From Bacteroides sp. (GTDB lineage: Bacteria; Bacteroidota; Bacteroidia; Bacteroidales; Bacteroidaceae), in contig JAFURM010000012.1 in the NCBI GenBank assembly GCA_017471925.1, positions 1 through 40,999 on the forward strand: a stretch of DNA of 40,999 nt, given 5' to 3'. Shown here piece by piece: positions 26,034 to 35,046 of this stretch; positions within the stretch are counted from its first letter, which is position 1, and each line of letters starts with the position of its first letter. The notes below the pieces were generated by a model. That model was not told the DNA's origin, did no database searches, and saw only the letters and a program-made list of their open reading frames with translations. The translations under genes were made by a program, and so were the position numbers.

Positions 26034-27551
26034 TTATTGATGTTGGTCACGCAGCAGGTCATTGACCGTCTTCACCGGATTGAAGGTGGTCAAAGGCACT
26101 TCTACAAAGACGGTATTCCAGTCACTCATGGCACCGTTCCACAAACCGGGAAGCTCAAGGGCCTTGAGTTCTTTGCCGTTCTTGGACTTATAGGAGATGA
26201 AACCCGTAGCCTTGTCTACATAGTTCACGAGGTCAAACTTGTGTCCCTTATAATCGCGCACGGCACAAACAAGGTCTACCGGATTAAAGTGAGTGCCCTT
26301 TTCAAACATTTCCTTCTTTTCGGGGTCGTTCATATCTATCTGAGAACTTTCCAGAATCTGCAAAGAGATGGTGCCGTCGCTGTTATAGGCCAGGAAGGGA
26401 CCACCGCCAGGTTCACCCACATTCTTCACCATACCGCAGACACGCATGGGACGGTTCAGTTTCTTCTTCAGATAGATGACCAATTCGGCATCTTCCAAAT
26501 CCTTGGTTTCAGGGTTCTTGCAATGGAGTTTCTTCTGCAGGAACTGCAGGATATCCAGCACCTGTTCGTGCGTATACTTTCCGCTGTCCAGCAGTTGCAG
26601 ATAGCTGAATGCCTGCTGTTGCAGACTGATGAGCACACCGGAAATCAGTTTTTTGTAGAGCACGGTATCTCCCTTCAGTTTGTCTGGCACCACATTGTCT
26701 ATGTTCTTGATGAAGATGATGTCGGCATCAAGATCGTTGAGATTTTCAATCAGTGCACCGTGTCCACCGGGACGGAACAGCAACTGGCCTTTGTCACGGA
26801 AGGGCTTGTTCTCCATGTCAGCGGCAATGGTATCGGTACTGGGTTTCTGCTCGGAAAAGGAGATATTGTAGTCCACACCATATTTTTTGGCATAAGCCGT
26901 AGCCTTCTCCTCCACCAATGCCTTGAAGAGCGGACGGTGCTCGGGTGAAACCGTGAAATGCACATTCACCTTTCCGCTACGGTTGGCGGCATAGAGCGCA
27001 CCTTCCACCAGATGTTCCTCCAAGGGGGTGCGGCTTCCCTCTTCATACCTGTGGAACTTCAGCAATCCCTTGGGCAGAGCACCATAGTTCAGGCCGGCAC
27101 TCTCCAACAGGGCCGCAACTACAGCCTTGTAGTTTCCTGCCGCAACGAGAGCAGGTATATCCACCCCATTGTTCTTCACGCAAGCCTCGTTCAGGTCTTT
27201 GTAGAAAGCGAATTTTTCTATTTTTTCGAAAAAGGTCTTTTCGAAAGCCGTTTCGGGGGTATCATGGTCACCACCCAGAAATTCGAACAGATTCTTGAAC
27301 ATGCGGCTGGCTGCTCCCGATGCCGGCACAAACTTCACTACGACCCGGTCGGTCTGTGTGTAGGCATCCCATGCATTGAGATACTTCTTCTGCTCATCGC
27401 TTCCAGGAGCGAGAATACCGTTTTCCACTGATGCTGCGGCCGAAAGTCTCAAATAGGGGAATCCCTTCTCAAAGCTGGCCAACTGGTCAGCAATCTGTTC
27501 TTCTGAAATGCCTTTCTTGGCAAGCAATTCTTTGTCTTGAAGTGTAATCAT
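26034..27551 (-). CDS. DUF4301 family protein
   Basis: The 505-residue cytoplasmic protein matches DUF4301, a Bacteroidota family of unknown function. It has KFVPASGAASRMFKNLFEFLGG (about 73-94) and RPGGHGALIENLNDLDADIIFIKNIDNVVPD (about 255-285). Those strings recall UDP-sugar pyrophosphorylase-like nucleotidyltransferase folds, with a glycine-rich loop and a D-x-D-like IKNIDN strand, but I cannot name a reaction. No signal peptide. A -7 box TACTTTTG sits at 27577-27584, divergent from the relA promoter. Confidence 0.85.
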   Translation of the reverse strand: MITLQDKELLAKKGISEEQIADQLASFEKGFPYLRLSAAASVENGILAPGSDEQKKYLNAWDAYTQTDRVVVKFVPASGAASRMFKNLFEFLGGDHDTPETAFEKTFFEKIEKFAFYKDLNEACVKNNGVDIPALVAAGNYKAVVAALLESAGLNYGALPKGLLKFHRYEEGSRTPLEEHLVEGALYAANRSGKVNVHFTVSPEHRPLFKALVEEKATAYAKKYGVDYNISFSEQKPSTDTIAADMENKPFRDKGQLLFRPGGHGALIENLNDLDADIIFIKNIDNVVPDKLKGDTVLYKKLISGVLISLQQQAFSYLQLLDSGKYTHEQVLDILQFLQKKLHCKNPETKDLEDAELVIYLKKKLNRPMRVCGMVKNVGEPGGGPFLAYNSDGTISLQILESSQIDMNDPEKKEMFEKGTHFNPVDLVCAVRDYKGHKFDLVNYVDKATGFISYKSKNGKELKALELPGLWNGAMSDWNTVFVEVPLTTFNPVKTVNDLLRDQHQ

Positions 27552-27576
27552 AATACCAAAATTATAAATTCATGCC

Positions 27577-27584
27577 CAAAAGTA
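27577..27584 (-). promoter_or_regulatory. -7 box of the DUF4301 gene
   Basis: The minus strand reads TACTTTTGG, 25 bases before the ATG. Confidence 0.5.
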
Positions 27585-27626
27585 TAAAAAAAACAGAAGC
27601 GGCATTATAAAAAGGGAGAAAAAAAC

Positions 27627-27634
27627 TACCTTTA
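27627..27634 (+). promoter_or_regulatory. -7 box of the relA-dgkA operon
   Basis: TACCTTTA lies 22 bases before the start codon, differing from TAnnTTTG in the last base only. Confidence 0.45.
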
Positions 27635-27656
27635 CGCCACAAAATAGAATAAGGAT

Positions 27657-29873
27657 ATGGAAACAGAAGACTTTTTCACCATAGAAGAGCGCCGGTTGCT
27701 CTTCACACTCTACCGCAAATTGCTGCAACTTTCCGGCGAAACGCTACGCAAGGATGACTGCAGGAACCTGAAGAACCACCTCATCAATAGCATACGGAAC
27801 GGCAGGATTCAGCGCGACATCTTTGCCCTGAACCCCATCATCAAGGACATGCAGACGGCCACCATCGTAGCCGAAGAGATTGGCATGAGACGGGCTTCCA
27901 TCTTGGGAGTGATGCTCCACGACTCTGTGCGCTGTGGCGGATGTACTATTCAGGAGGTACAACGTTCCTTCGGTGAAGACGTGGCGGGCATCATACGCGG
28001 ACTGATTCGTGTGCAGGAACTCTACACCAAGAGTCCTACCATCGAATCCGAGAATTTCCGCAACCTGTTGCTTTCGTTTGCCGAAGACATGAGGGTGATA
28101 CTCATCATGATAGCCGACCGCGTGAACATCATGCGACAAATCAAGGATGCCGACAACGATGAAGCACGCCGACAGGTGGCCAACGAAGCGGCCTACCTCT
28201 ACGCTCCCCTCGCCCACAAGCTGGGACTCTACAAACTGAAATCCGAGTTGGAAGACCTCTCACTGAAATACACCGAACACGATGTCTACTATCACATCAA
28301 GGAGAAACTGAACGAAACCAAGGCTTCGCGAGACAAGTATATCGCCGCTTTCATTGCTCCGGTGAAGAAGAAGTTGGAAGAGGCCGGACTGAAGTTCCAC
28401 ATCAAGGGACGCACCAAGTCCATACATTCCATCTACCAGAAGATGAAGAAGCAGAAATGTCCCTTCGAGGGAGTGTATGACCTCTTTGCCATCCGCGTCA
28501 TACTGGAATCAGACATCGACAAGGAGAAACTGGAGTGTTGGCAGACCTACTCTATCGTGACCGACATGTACCAGCCCAACCCTAAACGGTTGCGTGACTG
28601 GCTTTCCGTGCCCAAGAGCAACGGCTACGAATCCCTGCACATCACGGTGATGGGTCCCGAAGGCAAATGGGTGGAGGTACAGATACGTACCGAGCGCATG
28701 GACGAGATTGCCGAACGCGGTTTGGCAGCCCACTGGCGTTACAAGGGAGTGAAGGGAGAGAGCGGACTGGACGAATGGCTCACGTCGGTACGTGAGGCAT
28801 TGGAAAATTCAGACAACGGATTGGAAGCGATGGATCAGTTCAAGCTGGACCTGTACGAAGACGAGGTGTTCGTCTTCACTCCCAAGGGAGACCTGTTCAA
28901 GCTGGCCAAAGGCTCCACCGTGCTCGACTTTGCATTCCACATCCACAGCAAACTGGGCTGCAAGTGCATCGGTGCCAAGGTGAACGGCAAGAACACACAA
29001 CTGAAACAGGTGCTTCAAAGTGGCGACCAGGTGGAAATCATGACCTCCAACACACAGACCCCCAAGCAAGACTGGCTGAACATTGTAGCTACAGCCAAGG
29101 CACGCACCAAAATCCGGCAGGCCCTGAAAGAGGTGGCCGCCCGACAGCATGCGTTTGCCAAGGAGACCTTGGAGCGCAAGTTCAAGAACCGGAAGATTGA
29201 ATATGACGAGAGCACCATGATGCGCCTCATCAAACGCTTGGGATATAAGGTGGTGACCGACTTCTATCAGGCCGTGGCCGATGAGACACTGGACGTAAAC
29301 AACATTCTGGACAAATACCTGGAGCAACAGAAACGCGACAGTGACGTTCATGACGAAATAACCTACCGCAGTGCCGAGGGCTACAACCTGCAGACTCCTC
29401 AAACGGAAGAGAAAGGCAACAAGGAAGATGTATTGGTCATCGACCAGAACCTGAAAGGACTGGAGTTCAAATTGGCCCGCTGCTGCAACCCCATCTATGG
29501 CGATGATGTTTTCGGGTTTGTCAGTGTTACAGGAGGTATCAAAATCCACCGGTGTGACTGTCCCAACGCCAGCGACTTGAGGGAACGCTTCGGCTATCGC
29601 ATCGTGAAGGCACGTTGGGCAGGCAAGTCACAGGGCACTCAATACCCCATTACCTTACGGGTGGTGGGACATGATGACATCGGCATCGTCACCAACATCA
29701 CCTCCATCATCTCCAAGGAGATGGGCATCAGCCTGCGAAGTATCGGTATAGACTCCCACGACGGTCTCTTCTCGGGCACACTGACCATCATGATTGGAGA
29801 TACAGGACGGCTGGAAACCTTAATCAAGAAACTGCGCACGGTAAAAGGTGTAAAACAGGTGTCCCGCAACTGA
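27657..29873 (+). CDS. relA: RelA/SpoT-family (p)ppGpp synthetase with degenerate hydrolase domain
   Basis: The 738-residue alarmone enzyme has an HD-like domain (about 35-195), synthetase domain (about 225-390), TGS (400-462), a helical and Cys-containing region with LARCCNPIYGDDVFGFV, and a C-terminal ACT domain (from about 661). The synthetase keeps GRTKSIHSIYQKM, VYDLFAIRV, SNGYESLHITVMG and VEVQIRTERMDEIAERGLAAHW. The hydrolase side is impaired: the first metal His is Asp64, the HD pair is kept (88-89), but the catalytic ED after it is Arg92-Cys93; Asp154 remains. It is therefore probably RelA-like, a synthetase only. Its TGA overlaps the dgkA ATG by one base. Confidence 0.92.
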   Translation: METEDFFTIEERRLLFTLYRKLLQLSGETLRKDDCRNLKNHLINSIRNGRIQRDIFALNPIIKDMQTATIVAEEIGMRRASILGVMLHDSVRCGGCTIQEVQRSFGEDVAGIIRGLIRVQELYTKSPTIESENFRNLLLSFAEDMRVILIMIADRVNIMRQIKDADNDEARRQVANEAAYLYAPLAHKLGLYKLKSELEDLSLKYTEHDVYYHIKEKLNETKASRDKYIAAFIAPVKKKLEEAGLKFHIKGRTKSIHSIYQKMKKQKCPFEGVYDLFAIRVILESDIDKEKLECWQTYSIVTDMYQPNPKRLRDWLSVPKSNGYESLHITVMGPEGKWVEVQIRTERMDEIAERGLAAHWRYKGVKGESGLDEWLTSVREALENSDNGLEAMDQFKLDLYEDEVFVFTPKGDLFKLAKGSTVLDFAFHIHSKLGCKCIGAKVNGKNTQLKQVLQSGDQVEIMTSNTQTPKQDWLNIVATAKARTKIRQALKEVAARQHAFAKETLERKFKNRKIEYDESTMMRLIKRLGYKVVTDFYQAVADETLDVNNILDKYLEQQKRDSDVHDEITYRSAEGYNLQTPQTEEKGNKEDVLVIDQNLKGLEFKLARCCNPIYGDDVFGFVSVTGGIKIHRCDCPNASDLRERFGYRIVKARWAGKSQGTQYPITLRVVGHDDIGIVTNITSIISKEMGISLRSIGIDSHDGLFSGTLTIMIGDTGRLETLIKKLRTVKGVKQVSRN

Positions 29874-30259
29874 TGGAGGAAAGAGGCATGAGATATGACT
29901 TCAGAAAACAGGTGCGCAGTTTCCGTTATGCCTGGCAGGGCATCCGCTGCTGTGTTGGGCGCGAACAGAATCTCGGATTCCATCTGGTGGCTACCGTGAT
30001 GGTGGTGACTGCCGGCATCTGCTTCGGCATCACCCGTATGGAATGGATGATGATAGTGGGATGCATAGGTCTGGTGATTGCAGCCGAGCTGTTTAATTCG
30101 GCCTTGGAGCGATTGGTAGATCTGGTCTCTCCTGAATATCATCCCTTGGCCGGACAGGTGAAGGACATCGCAGCCGGTGCTGTTTTGGTGTGTGCCTTGG
30201 CTGCCTGCATTATCGGTCTGATTATCTTCGTGCCCTATCTGACACGGTGCTTCCTGTAA
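29873..30259 (+). CDS. dgkA: Diacylglycerol/undecaprenol kinase family protein
   Basis: The 128-residue membrane protein belongs to the small DgkA family, which phosphorylates diacylglycerol or, in many bacteria, undecaprenol to recycle the cell-wall carrier lipid. It has three hydrophobic segments (about 36-53, 58-75 and 103-124) and the signature AAELFNSALERLVDLVSPEYHPLAGQVKDIAAGAVL with catalytic Glu and KDxAAGAV. It starts on the last base of the relA stop codon and may initiate at a later Met (MRYDF). The 3' end overlaps the convergent MFS gene by 25 bp. Lipid specificity is not visible. Confidence 0.92.
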   Translation: MEERGMRYDFRKQVRSFRYAWQGIRCCVGREQNLGFHLVATVMVVTAGICFGITRMEWMMIVGCIGLVIAAELFNSALERLVDLVSPEYHPLAGQVKDIAAGAVLVCALAACIIGLIIFVPYLTRCFL

Positions 30260-31194
30260 TAGGCATCGGTGGCCAGCACATAGAGCAGAATAGAAGCGAG
30301 CATCAGGCCGGCAACCATCATCAGCGGCCACATCAAGGCATCTCCCCATCCGCCCTGCTCAAAGAGGAAAAGACCAGCCATCACTCCAAGGTCTGTAGCC
30401 AGATAGAAGGTGGTATTGGCCGTTCCTCGCTGACAATGTTGGGAGAGGTTGACAAACAGACGAGTCCAGGCAAAGGCGGTCTGCAGCATCAGGAAGGCTA
30501 CGAGCGTTGCGGCCCCCACCCTCCATTCTGTCAGAAACAGCAAGGGCATCAGCAGGCCGGCAGCCATAGCCTTCAGCAACACATTCACAGCCGGCAGCCA
30601 GGCACGGGGCAGGAAGAAACGATCCATGTTGTACAGGGTCATGCCAATAGGTGCCCGGAAAGCGACATGCACCCTTGCAGCAAAGCAAAGCCCCAATGCC
30701 CCCAACACTAACGAGAGAGTGAGCATCTGACGGACATCCCACACTCCCTGCAGAAAGGCCGGCAACAAGATGCCGGCAATCATGCCCAAACGTGCCACCG
30801 TGGCATAACAAACGTTGCAGGAAGTACGATGCTCCGATGGCGTGATGTCAATGGCCAGTGTGATACCGGCCGTAACGGCCAGTCCGAAGCCTGCTCCCTG
30901 CAACAGTGCAGCTATATATAATAAGGTGGGATGAACGTTCACCAAAGCAGCCCCACCCGCCAGCGTCGTCAGTAGTGCCGACAGCAGGTAGACATGCTTG
31001 CGCTTATAGGCATCACCCAAGTAGGCATGGAAAGGCCCCACGACCAACATCCCCACTGCAAACAGCAGAAGGAAGAATGTACAGGAGGCCTGCAGCAATA
31101 CCACCACATAGACCGATGCAAACAGGAAGAAATTGGCCATGCACATCCGCAGGAAAGCGGGGGCGGCCAACCGGTCAGTATTGCTCCTTTTCAT
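30235..31194 (-). CDS. MFS-type transporter, shortened
   Basis: The 319-residue membrane protein has the fold of the major facilitator superfamily. The loop [10 protein letters not shown] after the second span matches the MFS motif GxLaDrxGrkr, and TM4 has [16 protein letters not shown] count about 10 hydrophobic spans; usual members have 12 and 390-450 residues, so two spans near the C-terminal half seem missing. The frame is intact, so this may be a natural short form. It overlaps panB by 20 bp and likely shares its transcript. Its substrate is unknown. Confidence 0.75.
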   Translation of the reverse strand: MKRSNTDRLAAPAFLRMCMANFFLFASVYVVVLLQASCTFFLLLFAVGMLVVGPFHAYLGDAYKRKHVYLLSALLTTLAGGAALVNVHPTLLYIAALLQGAGFGLAVTAGITLAIDITPSEHRTSCNVCYATVARLGMIAGILLPAFLQGVWDVRQMLTLSLVLGALGLCFAARVHVAFRAPIGMTLYNMDRFFLPRAWLPAVNVLLKAMAAGLLMPLLFLTEWRVGAATLVAFLMLQTAFAWTRLFVNLSQHCQRGTANTTFYLATDLGVMAGLFLFEQGGWGDALMWPLMMVAGLMLASILLYVLATDAYYRKHRVR

Positions 31195-31996
31195 TGGGGA
31201 AGTCCAGATTCTTCACATCGGAAACGTAGCGGCTGATGGCATCCGTCATCACGGTGTAGAGGTCGGCATAGCGACGCAGGAAACGGGGGCGGAAACCATT
31301 GTTCATGCCCAGCATGTCCTGAGCCACCAATACCTGTCCATCCGTACCTCCACCGGCACCGATACCGATGATGGGGATGGTAAGCTCGGAAGCCACCCGT
31401 TCGGCCAATGCTGCAGGAATCTTCTCTAATACGATGGCAAAGCATCCGGCCTCTTCCAACAGATGGGCATCACGCACCAGTTTGTCTGCCTCAGCATCAT
31501 CCTTGGCACGCACCGTATAGGTACCATACTTGTTGATGCTCTGCGGCATCAGTCCCAGGTGTCCCATAACGGGGATGCCTGCACTCAATATGCGCTTCAC
31601 GGTGCCGATAATCTCTTCGCCCCCCTCCAGTTTCAGGGCATCGGCATGACTCTCCTTCATGATGCGGATAGCGGAGGCCAAACCTTCCATTTCATTGCCT
31701 TGATAGGAACCGAAAGGCATGTCCACAACCACCATGGCCCGCTTCACACCACGCACAACCGACTTTCCGTGATAAATCATCTGATCCAATGTGATGGGTA
31801 GTGTGGTGACATTGCCCGCCATGACGTTGGAGGCGGAATCTCCCACAAGAATAACGTCCACCCCGGCTGCATCCACAATCTGCGCCATGGTGTAGTCATA
31901 AGATGTCAACATGGAAATTTTTTCGCCTCTTTGTTTCATTTCCACAAGGCGATGAGTGGTGACTTTACGGGTATCTCCCGAAATATATCCGGCCAT
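31175..31996 (-). CDS. panB: 3-Methyl-2-oxobutanoate hydroxymethyltransferase
   Basis: PanB makes ketopantoate from 2-oxoisovalerate and 5,10-methylene-tetrahydrofolate, the first step of pantothenate and CoA synthesis. The 273-residue product has [33 protein letters not shown] with the metal-binding Asp, MPFGSYQG, the KLEGGEE loop with catalytic residues, [11 protein letters not shown] and [17 protein letters not shown]. Length is standard. A -7 box is at 32026-32033. The downstream MFS gene overlaps its end. Confidence 0.97.
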   Translation of the reverse strand: MAGYISGDTRKVTTHRLVEMKQRGEKISMLTSYDYTMAQIVDAAGVDVILVGDSASNVMAGNVTTLPITLDQMIYHGKSVVRGVKRAMVVVDMPFGSYQGNEMEGLASAIRIMKESHADALKLEGGEEIIGTVKRILSAGIPVMGHLGLMPQSINKYGTYTVRAKDDAEADKLVRDAHLLEEAGCFAIVLEKIPAALAERVASELTIPIIGIGAGGGTDGQVLVAQDMLGMNNGFRPRFLRRYADLYTVMTDAISRYVSDVKNLDFPNEKEQY

Positions 31997-32025
31997 AATC
32001 TCTTAAATTGGTTTCAAATCGACTG

Positions 32026-32033
32026 CAAAGGTA
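32026..32033 (-). promoter_or_regulatory. -7 box of panB
   Basis: The minus strand reads TACCTTTGC, 29 bases before the start codon. Confidence 0.6.
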
Positions 32034-32084
32034 TAACTTAAAATCAGAAAGAGGCCCATATGAATGCAGAAAAAACATCTTTTT

Positions 32085-32116
32085 CTTGTGTAGACCTGCC
32101 AAGGAACGTACCTTTG
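32085..32116 (+). promoter_or_regulatory. Promoter of the SpoU-family methyltransferase
   Basis: CTTG (32085-32088), 20 bp, then TACCTTTG (32109-32116), 48 bases before the ATG. Confidence 0.65.
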
Positions 32117-32164
32117 TCCGGAGAAACAGAACCGTCACAGACAATCCTAAAACAACAATAGCTC

Positions 32165-32980
32165 ATGCCAGTCATCCCCATTACCTCCCTTGACTATCCC
32201 GGTGTGGAACTCTTCTCCACGCTCACCGAAGCCCAGCTCCGCAACCGTCTTGAACCTTCCAAGGGCATCTTCATTGCCGAAAGTCCCAAGGTCATCCATG
32301 TGGCCTTGAACGCAGGCTACCGTCCATTGGCCCTGCTTTGCGAAGAGAAGCACATCACGGGAGATGCCGCCGACATCATCAGCCGATGTGAGGAGACACT
32401 TCCTGTCTATACCGGCAGCAGAGAGGTACTTGCCAGCCTGACGGGCTACACCCTGACCCGTGGTGTCCTATGCGCCATGCAACGCTCTATGCCACCGACG
32501 GTAGAAGAGGTCTGCAGAGATGCACGCCGCATCGTGGTCATAGACAGCGTGGTTGACACGACCAACATCGGCGCCATCTTCCGCTCGGCCGCAGCATTGG
32601 GGATTGATGCTGTGCTGCTCACTCCAAGTTCATGCGACCCGCTGAACCGCCGTGCTGTCAGGGTATCTATGGGCTCCGTCTTCCTGGTACCTTGGACCTG
32701 GATAACTCCCCCACTCCATACACTCCACCGGTTGGGTTTCCGCACGGTAGCCATGGCACTGAGTGACAACTCCATCCCCTTGAATCACCCTTCCCTGAAA
32801 CAGGAAGAACGCCTGGCCATCATCATGGGCACAGAGGGAGACGGACTTGCAGCAAGCACCATTGCAGAGGCCGACTATGTGGTACGCATACCCATGGCCC
32901 ACGGTGTGGATTCGCTGAATGTTGCCGCCGCTTCAGCCGTAGCCTTCTGGGAACTTTGCAAGAGAAAATCGGACTTCTGA
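32165..32980 (+). CDS. TrmH/SpoU-family RNA 2'-O-methyltransferase
   Basis: The 271-residue protein has an N-terminal substrate-binding segment and a SPOUT catalytic domain. Motif 1 is DTTNIGAIFRSAAALGID (about 124-141) with the conserved Asn and Arg; motif 2 is IIMGTEGDGL, and motif 3 is IPMAHGVDSLNVAAASAV, the knotted SAM-binding region. It therefore methylates a ribose in tRNA or rRNA with S-adenosylmethionine; which RNA is not decidable. It appears monocistronic, with a terminator candidate at 33269-33303 well downstream. Confidence 0.92.
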   Translation: MPVIPITSLDYPGVELFSTLTEAQLRNRLEPSKGIFIAESPKVIHVALNAGYRPLALLCEEKHITGDAADIISRCEETLPVYTGSREVLASLTGYTLTRGVLCAMQRSMPPTVEEVCRDARRIVVIDSVVDTTNIGAIFRSAAALGIDAVLLTPSSCDPLNRRAVRVSMGSVFLVPWTWITPPLHTLHRLGFRTVAMALSDNSIPLNHPSLKQEERLAIIMGTEGDGLAASTIAEADYVVRIPMAHGVDSLNVAAASAVAFWELCKRKSDF

Positions 32981-33087
32981 CTTCAAGCGGCCGCCCAACT
33001 GTCAACAAATGTAATCAAGACTCCATTTGTTTTACATCCAGGTTTCTCCGCAGAATCCTCCTTCCCTCTTTTTTCTCCCATTTACTG

Positions 33088-33173
33088 CGAAATTTTTCCA
33101 ACCCTGCCTTGAAATTTTTCCAACCCAACTGGGAAAAAATTTCCGCCCAACTGGGGTACTTTTCCAAGCCCCT
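33088..33173. repeat. Four degenerate 21-22 bp tandem repeats
   Basis: Units begin at 33088, 33110, 33131 and 33153. The shared core is AAATTTTTCCAACCC or close variants, ending CAACT, GCCT or CCCCT. The array lies in the 380-bp gap between the methyltransferase and uxaC; no gene is visible there. Confidence 0.75.
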
Positions 33174-33268
33174 GTTTTACGTATATTAAGATAATTGCAA
33201 AATACTTACATTCCTTCCTCCGTAATCCCCTATTTCCCGTTTTCTTCCTGAAACCCCAACTTAATAAA

Positions 33269-33303
33269 TTTGGCACGCCTCCACATCAGGGAAACGTGCC
33301 AAA
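33269..33303. terminator. Possible terminator after uxaC or the methyltransferase
   Basis: TTTGGCACG (33269-33277) pairs with CGTGCCAAA (33295-33303) around a 17-nt loop. A or T tracts on both sides are short. Confidence 0.5.
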
Positions 33304-33322
33304 ATCCGAAAAATAGTTTTAT

Positions 33323-33340
33323 CTGTGTCATCCGTGCCTA
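33323..33340. repeat. Half copy of the GGCACGGA dispersed repeat
   Basis: CTGTGTCATCCGTGCCTA is the complement of the arm seen at 36551 (AGGCACGAATGACACAG) with one difference. Only one arm is present here. Confidence 0.6.
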
Positions 33341-33360
33341 ATTGGGGCACTGCCACGAAT

Positions 33361-34767
33361 TTAGAACTGGAAGAACTTCTTCGCGTTGTTGTAGCTGATG
33401 TCTTCAATCATCTGGTTGACACGCTCCATCTCGGCATAAGGAATCTCACCATTCTCCACATCGCGACCAACGAGATTGCAGAGCGTACGGCGGAAGTATT
33501 CATGACGCGGATAAGAGAGGAAGGAGCGTGAGTCGGTAAGCATACCTACGAAGCGGCTCAACAGACCCAATACAGAGAGAGCGTTCATCTGCTTCTCCAT
33601 GCCATCCTTCTGATCGAGGAACCACCAGCCGGAACCAAACTGAATCTTGCCCGGCACTGTACCGTCCTGGAAGTTGCCCAGCATAGTGGCAATCACTTCA
33701 TTGGCACAAGGATTGAGGTTATAGAGAATGGTCTTGGTGAGCTTGCCTGCTGAATTCAGACGATCCAGGAACTTGGCCATAGCCTTGGCTGTAGTGAACT
33801 CGCCGATGGAGTCGAAGCCGGTATCAGGTCCTAACAGTTTGAACATCTTGCTGTTATTGTTACGGATAGCGCCATAGTGGAACTGTTGAGTCCATCCCTT
33901 CTCCCAATCCATCTCGCCGAACACGATGAGCATGGCCGACTTGAATTTCAGGATTTCCTCCTTGCTCAGTTCGGTACCGCCATACACCTTATTAAATATA
34001 GCCTTGATTTCAGCCTCGGTATAGTCTTCGGCATAGAACTCCTCGATGCCGTGGTCAGAGAGTTTGCAGCCCTGCTCGGCAAAGAAGTCATGACGCTTGC
34101 GCAACGCCTCAATCATATCGTCAAAGGTATGAATGGCCACTCCGCTCACTTCAGCCAGCTTCTCCACATAGGCACGGAAGTCTGCAGCAACCTCTACGGC
34201 CATCGCCTTGTCGGGACGCCATGTGGGGAGCATCTTCACTTCAAATCCGCTTTCGCGCGTCTTGATGTGATACTCCAGGCTATCCACGGGGTCATCGGTG
34301 GTACACACCACTTCCACATGATAGCGGCGCATCATGCCACGGGCGGAATATTCGGGCTGTTTCAGTTTCTCGTTACACTCGTCAAAGATTTCACGGGCTG
34401 TCTTGGGATTCAGTATCTTCTCAATGCCAAAGGCCGTCTTCAGCTCTAAGTGAGTCCAATGGTAAAGAGGGTTACGGAAGGTATAAGGCACTGTCTCGGC
34501 CCACTTCTCAAACTTCTCCCAATCGGTGGTATCCTTGCCGGTGCAGAAACGCTCGTCCACACCGTTGGTACGCATGGCACGCCATTTGTAATGGTCTCCG
34601 CCCAACCAGATTTCGGTCAGTGACTTGAACTGATAGTCATCGGCCACCATCTGGGGAATCAGATGACAGTGATAATCGATAATCGGCATCTTGGCCGCAT
34701 GTTCGTGATACAACTTCTGCGCGGTTTCTGTCTGCAGCAGGAAGTTCTCATCCATAAAGTTTTTCAT
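33361..34767 (-). CDS. uxaC: Glucuronate/uronate isomerase
   Basis: UxaC converts D-glucuronate to fructuronate and D-galacturonate to tagaturonate in the cytoplasm, the first step of hexuronate use. The 468-residue product has PIIDYHCHLIP (metal-binding HxH) near 28-38, EVVCTTDDPVDSLEYH, GMLTDSRSFLSYPRHEYFRR near the end, and NNSKMFKLLGPDTGFDS. Length is normal. It is transcribed divergently from uxaB, the next step of the galacturonate branch, from an overlapping promoter pair. Substrate flow from pectin or glycosaminoglycan uronates is inferred. Confidence 0.97.
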   Translation of the reverse strand: MKNFMDENFLLQTETAQKLYHEHAAKMPIIDYHCHLIPQMVADDYQFKSLTEIWLGGDHYKWRAMRTNGVDERFCTGKDTTDWEKFEKWAETVPYTFRNPLYHWTHLELKTAFGIEKILNPKTAREIFDECNEKLKQPEYSARGMMRRYHVEVVCTTDDPVDSLEYHIKTRESGFEVKMLPTWRPDKAMAVEVAADFRAYVEKLAEVSGVAIHTFDDMIEALRKRHDFFAEQGCKLSDHGIEEFYAEDYTEAEIKAIFNKVYGGTELSKEEILKFKSAMLIVFGEMDWEKGWTQQFHYGAIRNNNSKMFKLLGPDTGFDSIGEFTTAKAMAKFLDRLNSAGKLTKTILYNLNPCANEVIATMLGNFQDGTVPGKIQFGSGWWFLDQKDGMEKQMNALSVLGLLSRFVGMLTDSRSFLSYPRHEYFRRTLCNLVGRDVENGEIPYAEMERVNQMIEDISYNNAKKFFQF

Positions 34768-34850
34768 TTCCTTGTGCTTTTGTTAGTATATAAATATTAC
34801 TTCTTTATCGGTCTCTTCTATTTTTTGCTTTTATTAACCGTTATCGAACA

Positions 34851-34881
34851 CAAAAGTAGGAAATATAGTTTGTGATACAAA
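34851..34881 (-). promoter_or_regulatory. uxaC promoter
   Basis: On the minus strand TTTG (34878-34881), 19 bp, then TACTTTTG (34851-34858). This is a near-consensus Bacteroides promoter with a leader of about 75 nt. It overlaps the uxaB promoter. Confidence 0.8.
34869..34881. promoter_or_regulatory. Palindromic operator candidate between uxaC and uxaB
   Basis: TTTGTGATACAAA is a perfect TTTGT/ACAAA inverted repeat with a 3-bp centre. Its left TTTG is the uxaB -33 box and its right CAAA is the uxaC -33 box on the other strand. A bound regulator would control both genes. Confidence 0.55.
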
Positions 34882-34897
34882 ATAATTCGTATCTTTG
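34869..34897 (+). promoter_or_regulatory. uxaB promoter
   Basis: TTTG (34869-34872), 17 bp, then TATCTTTG (34890-34897). The leader to the ATG at 35047 is about 145 nt and includes a possible AGCCA/TGGCT hairpin near 34931-34968. Confidence 0.75.
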
Positions 34898-35046
34898 CGG
34901 CAAATATTTGTAATATTTAAGTTTTAAAGTAGCCAGTTGACGATGCCGAATGTATGATATTGGCTTCCATGAAGCGGAGAAACGGATACTTTTACTATGA
35001 ATAGGAACAGGAAACACATATCTATAAATTTAATAACTTAATAGAA

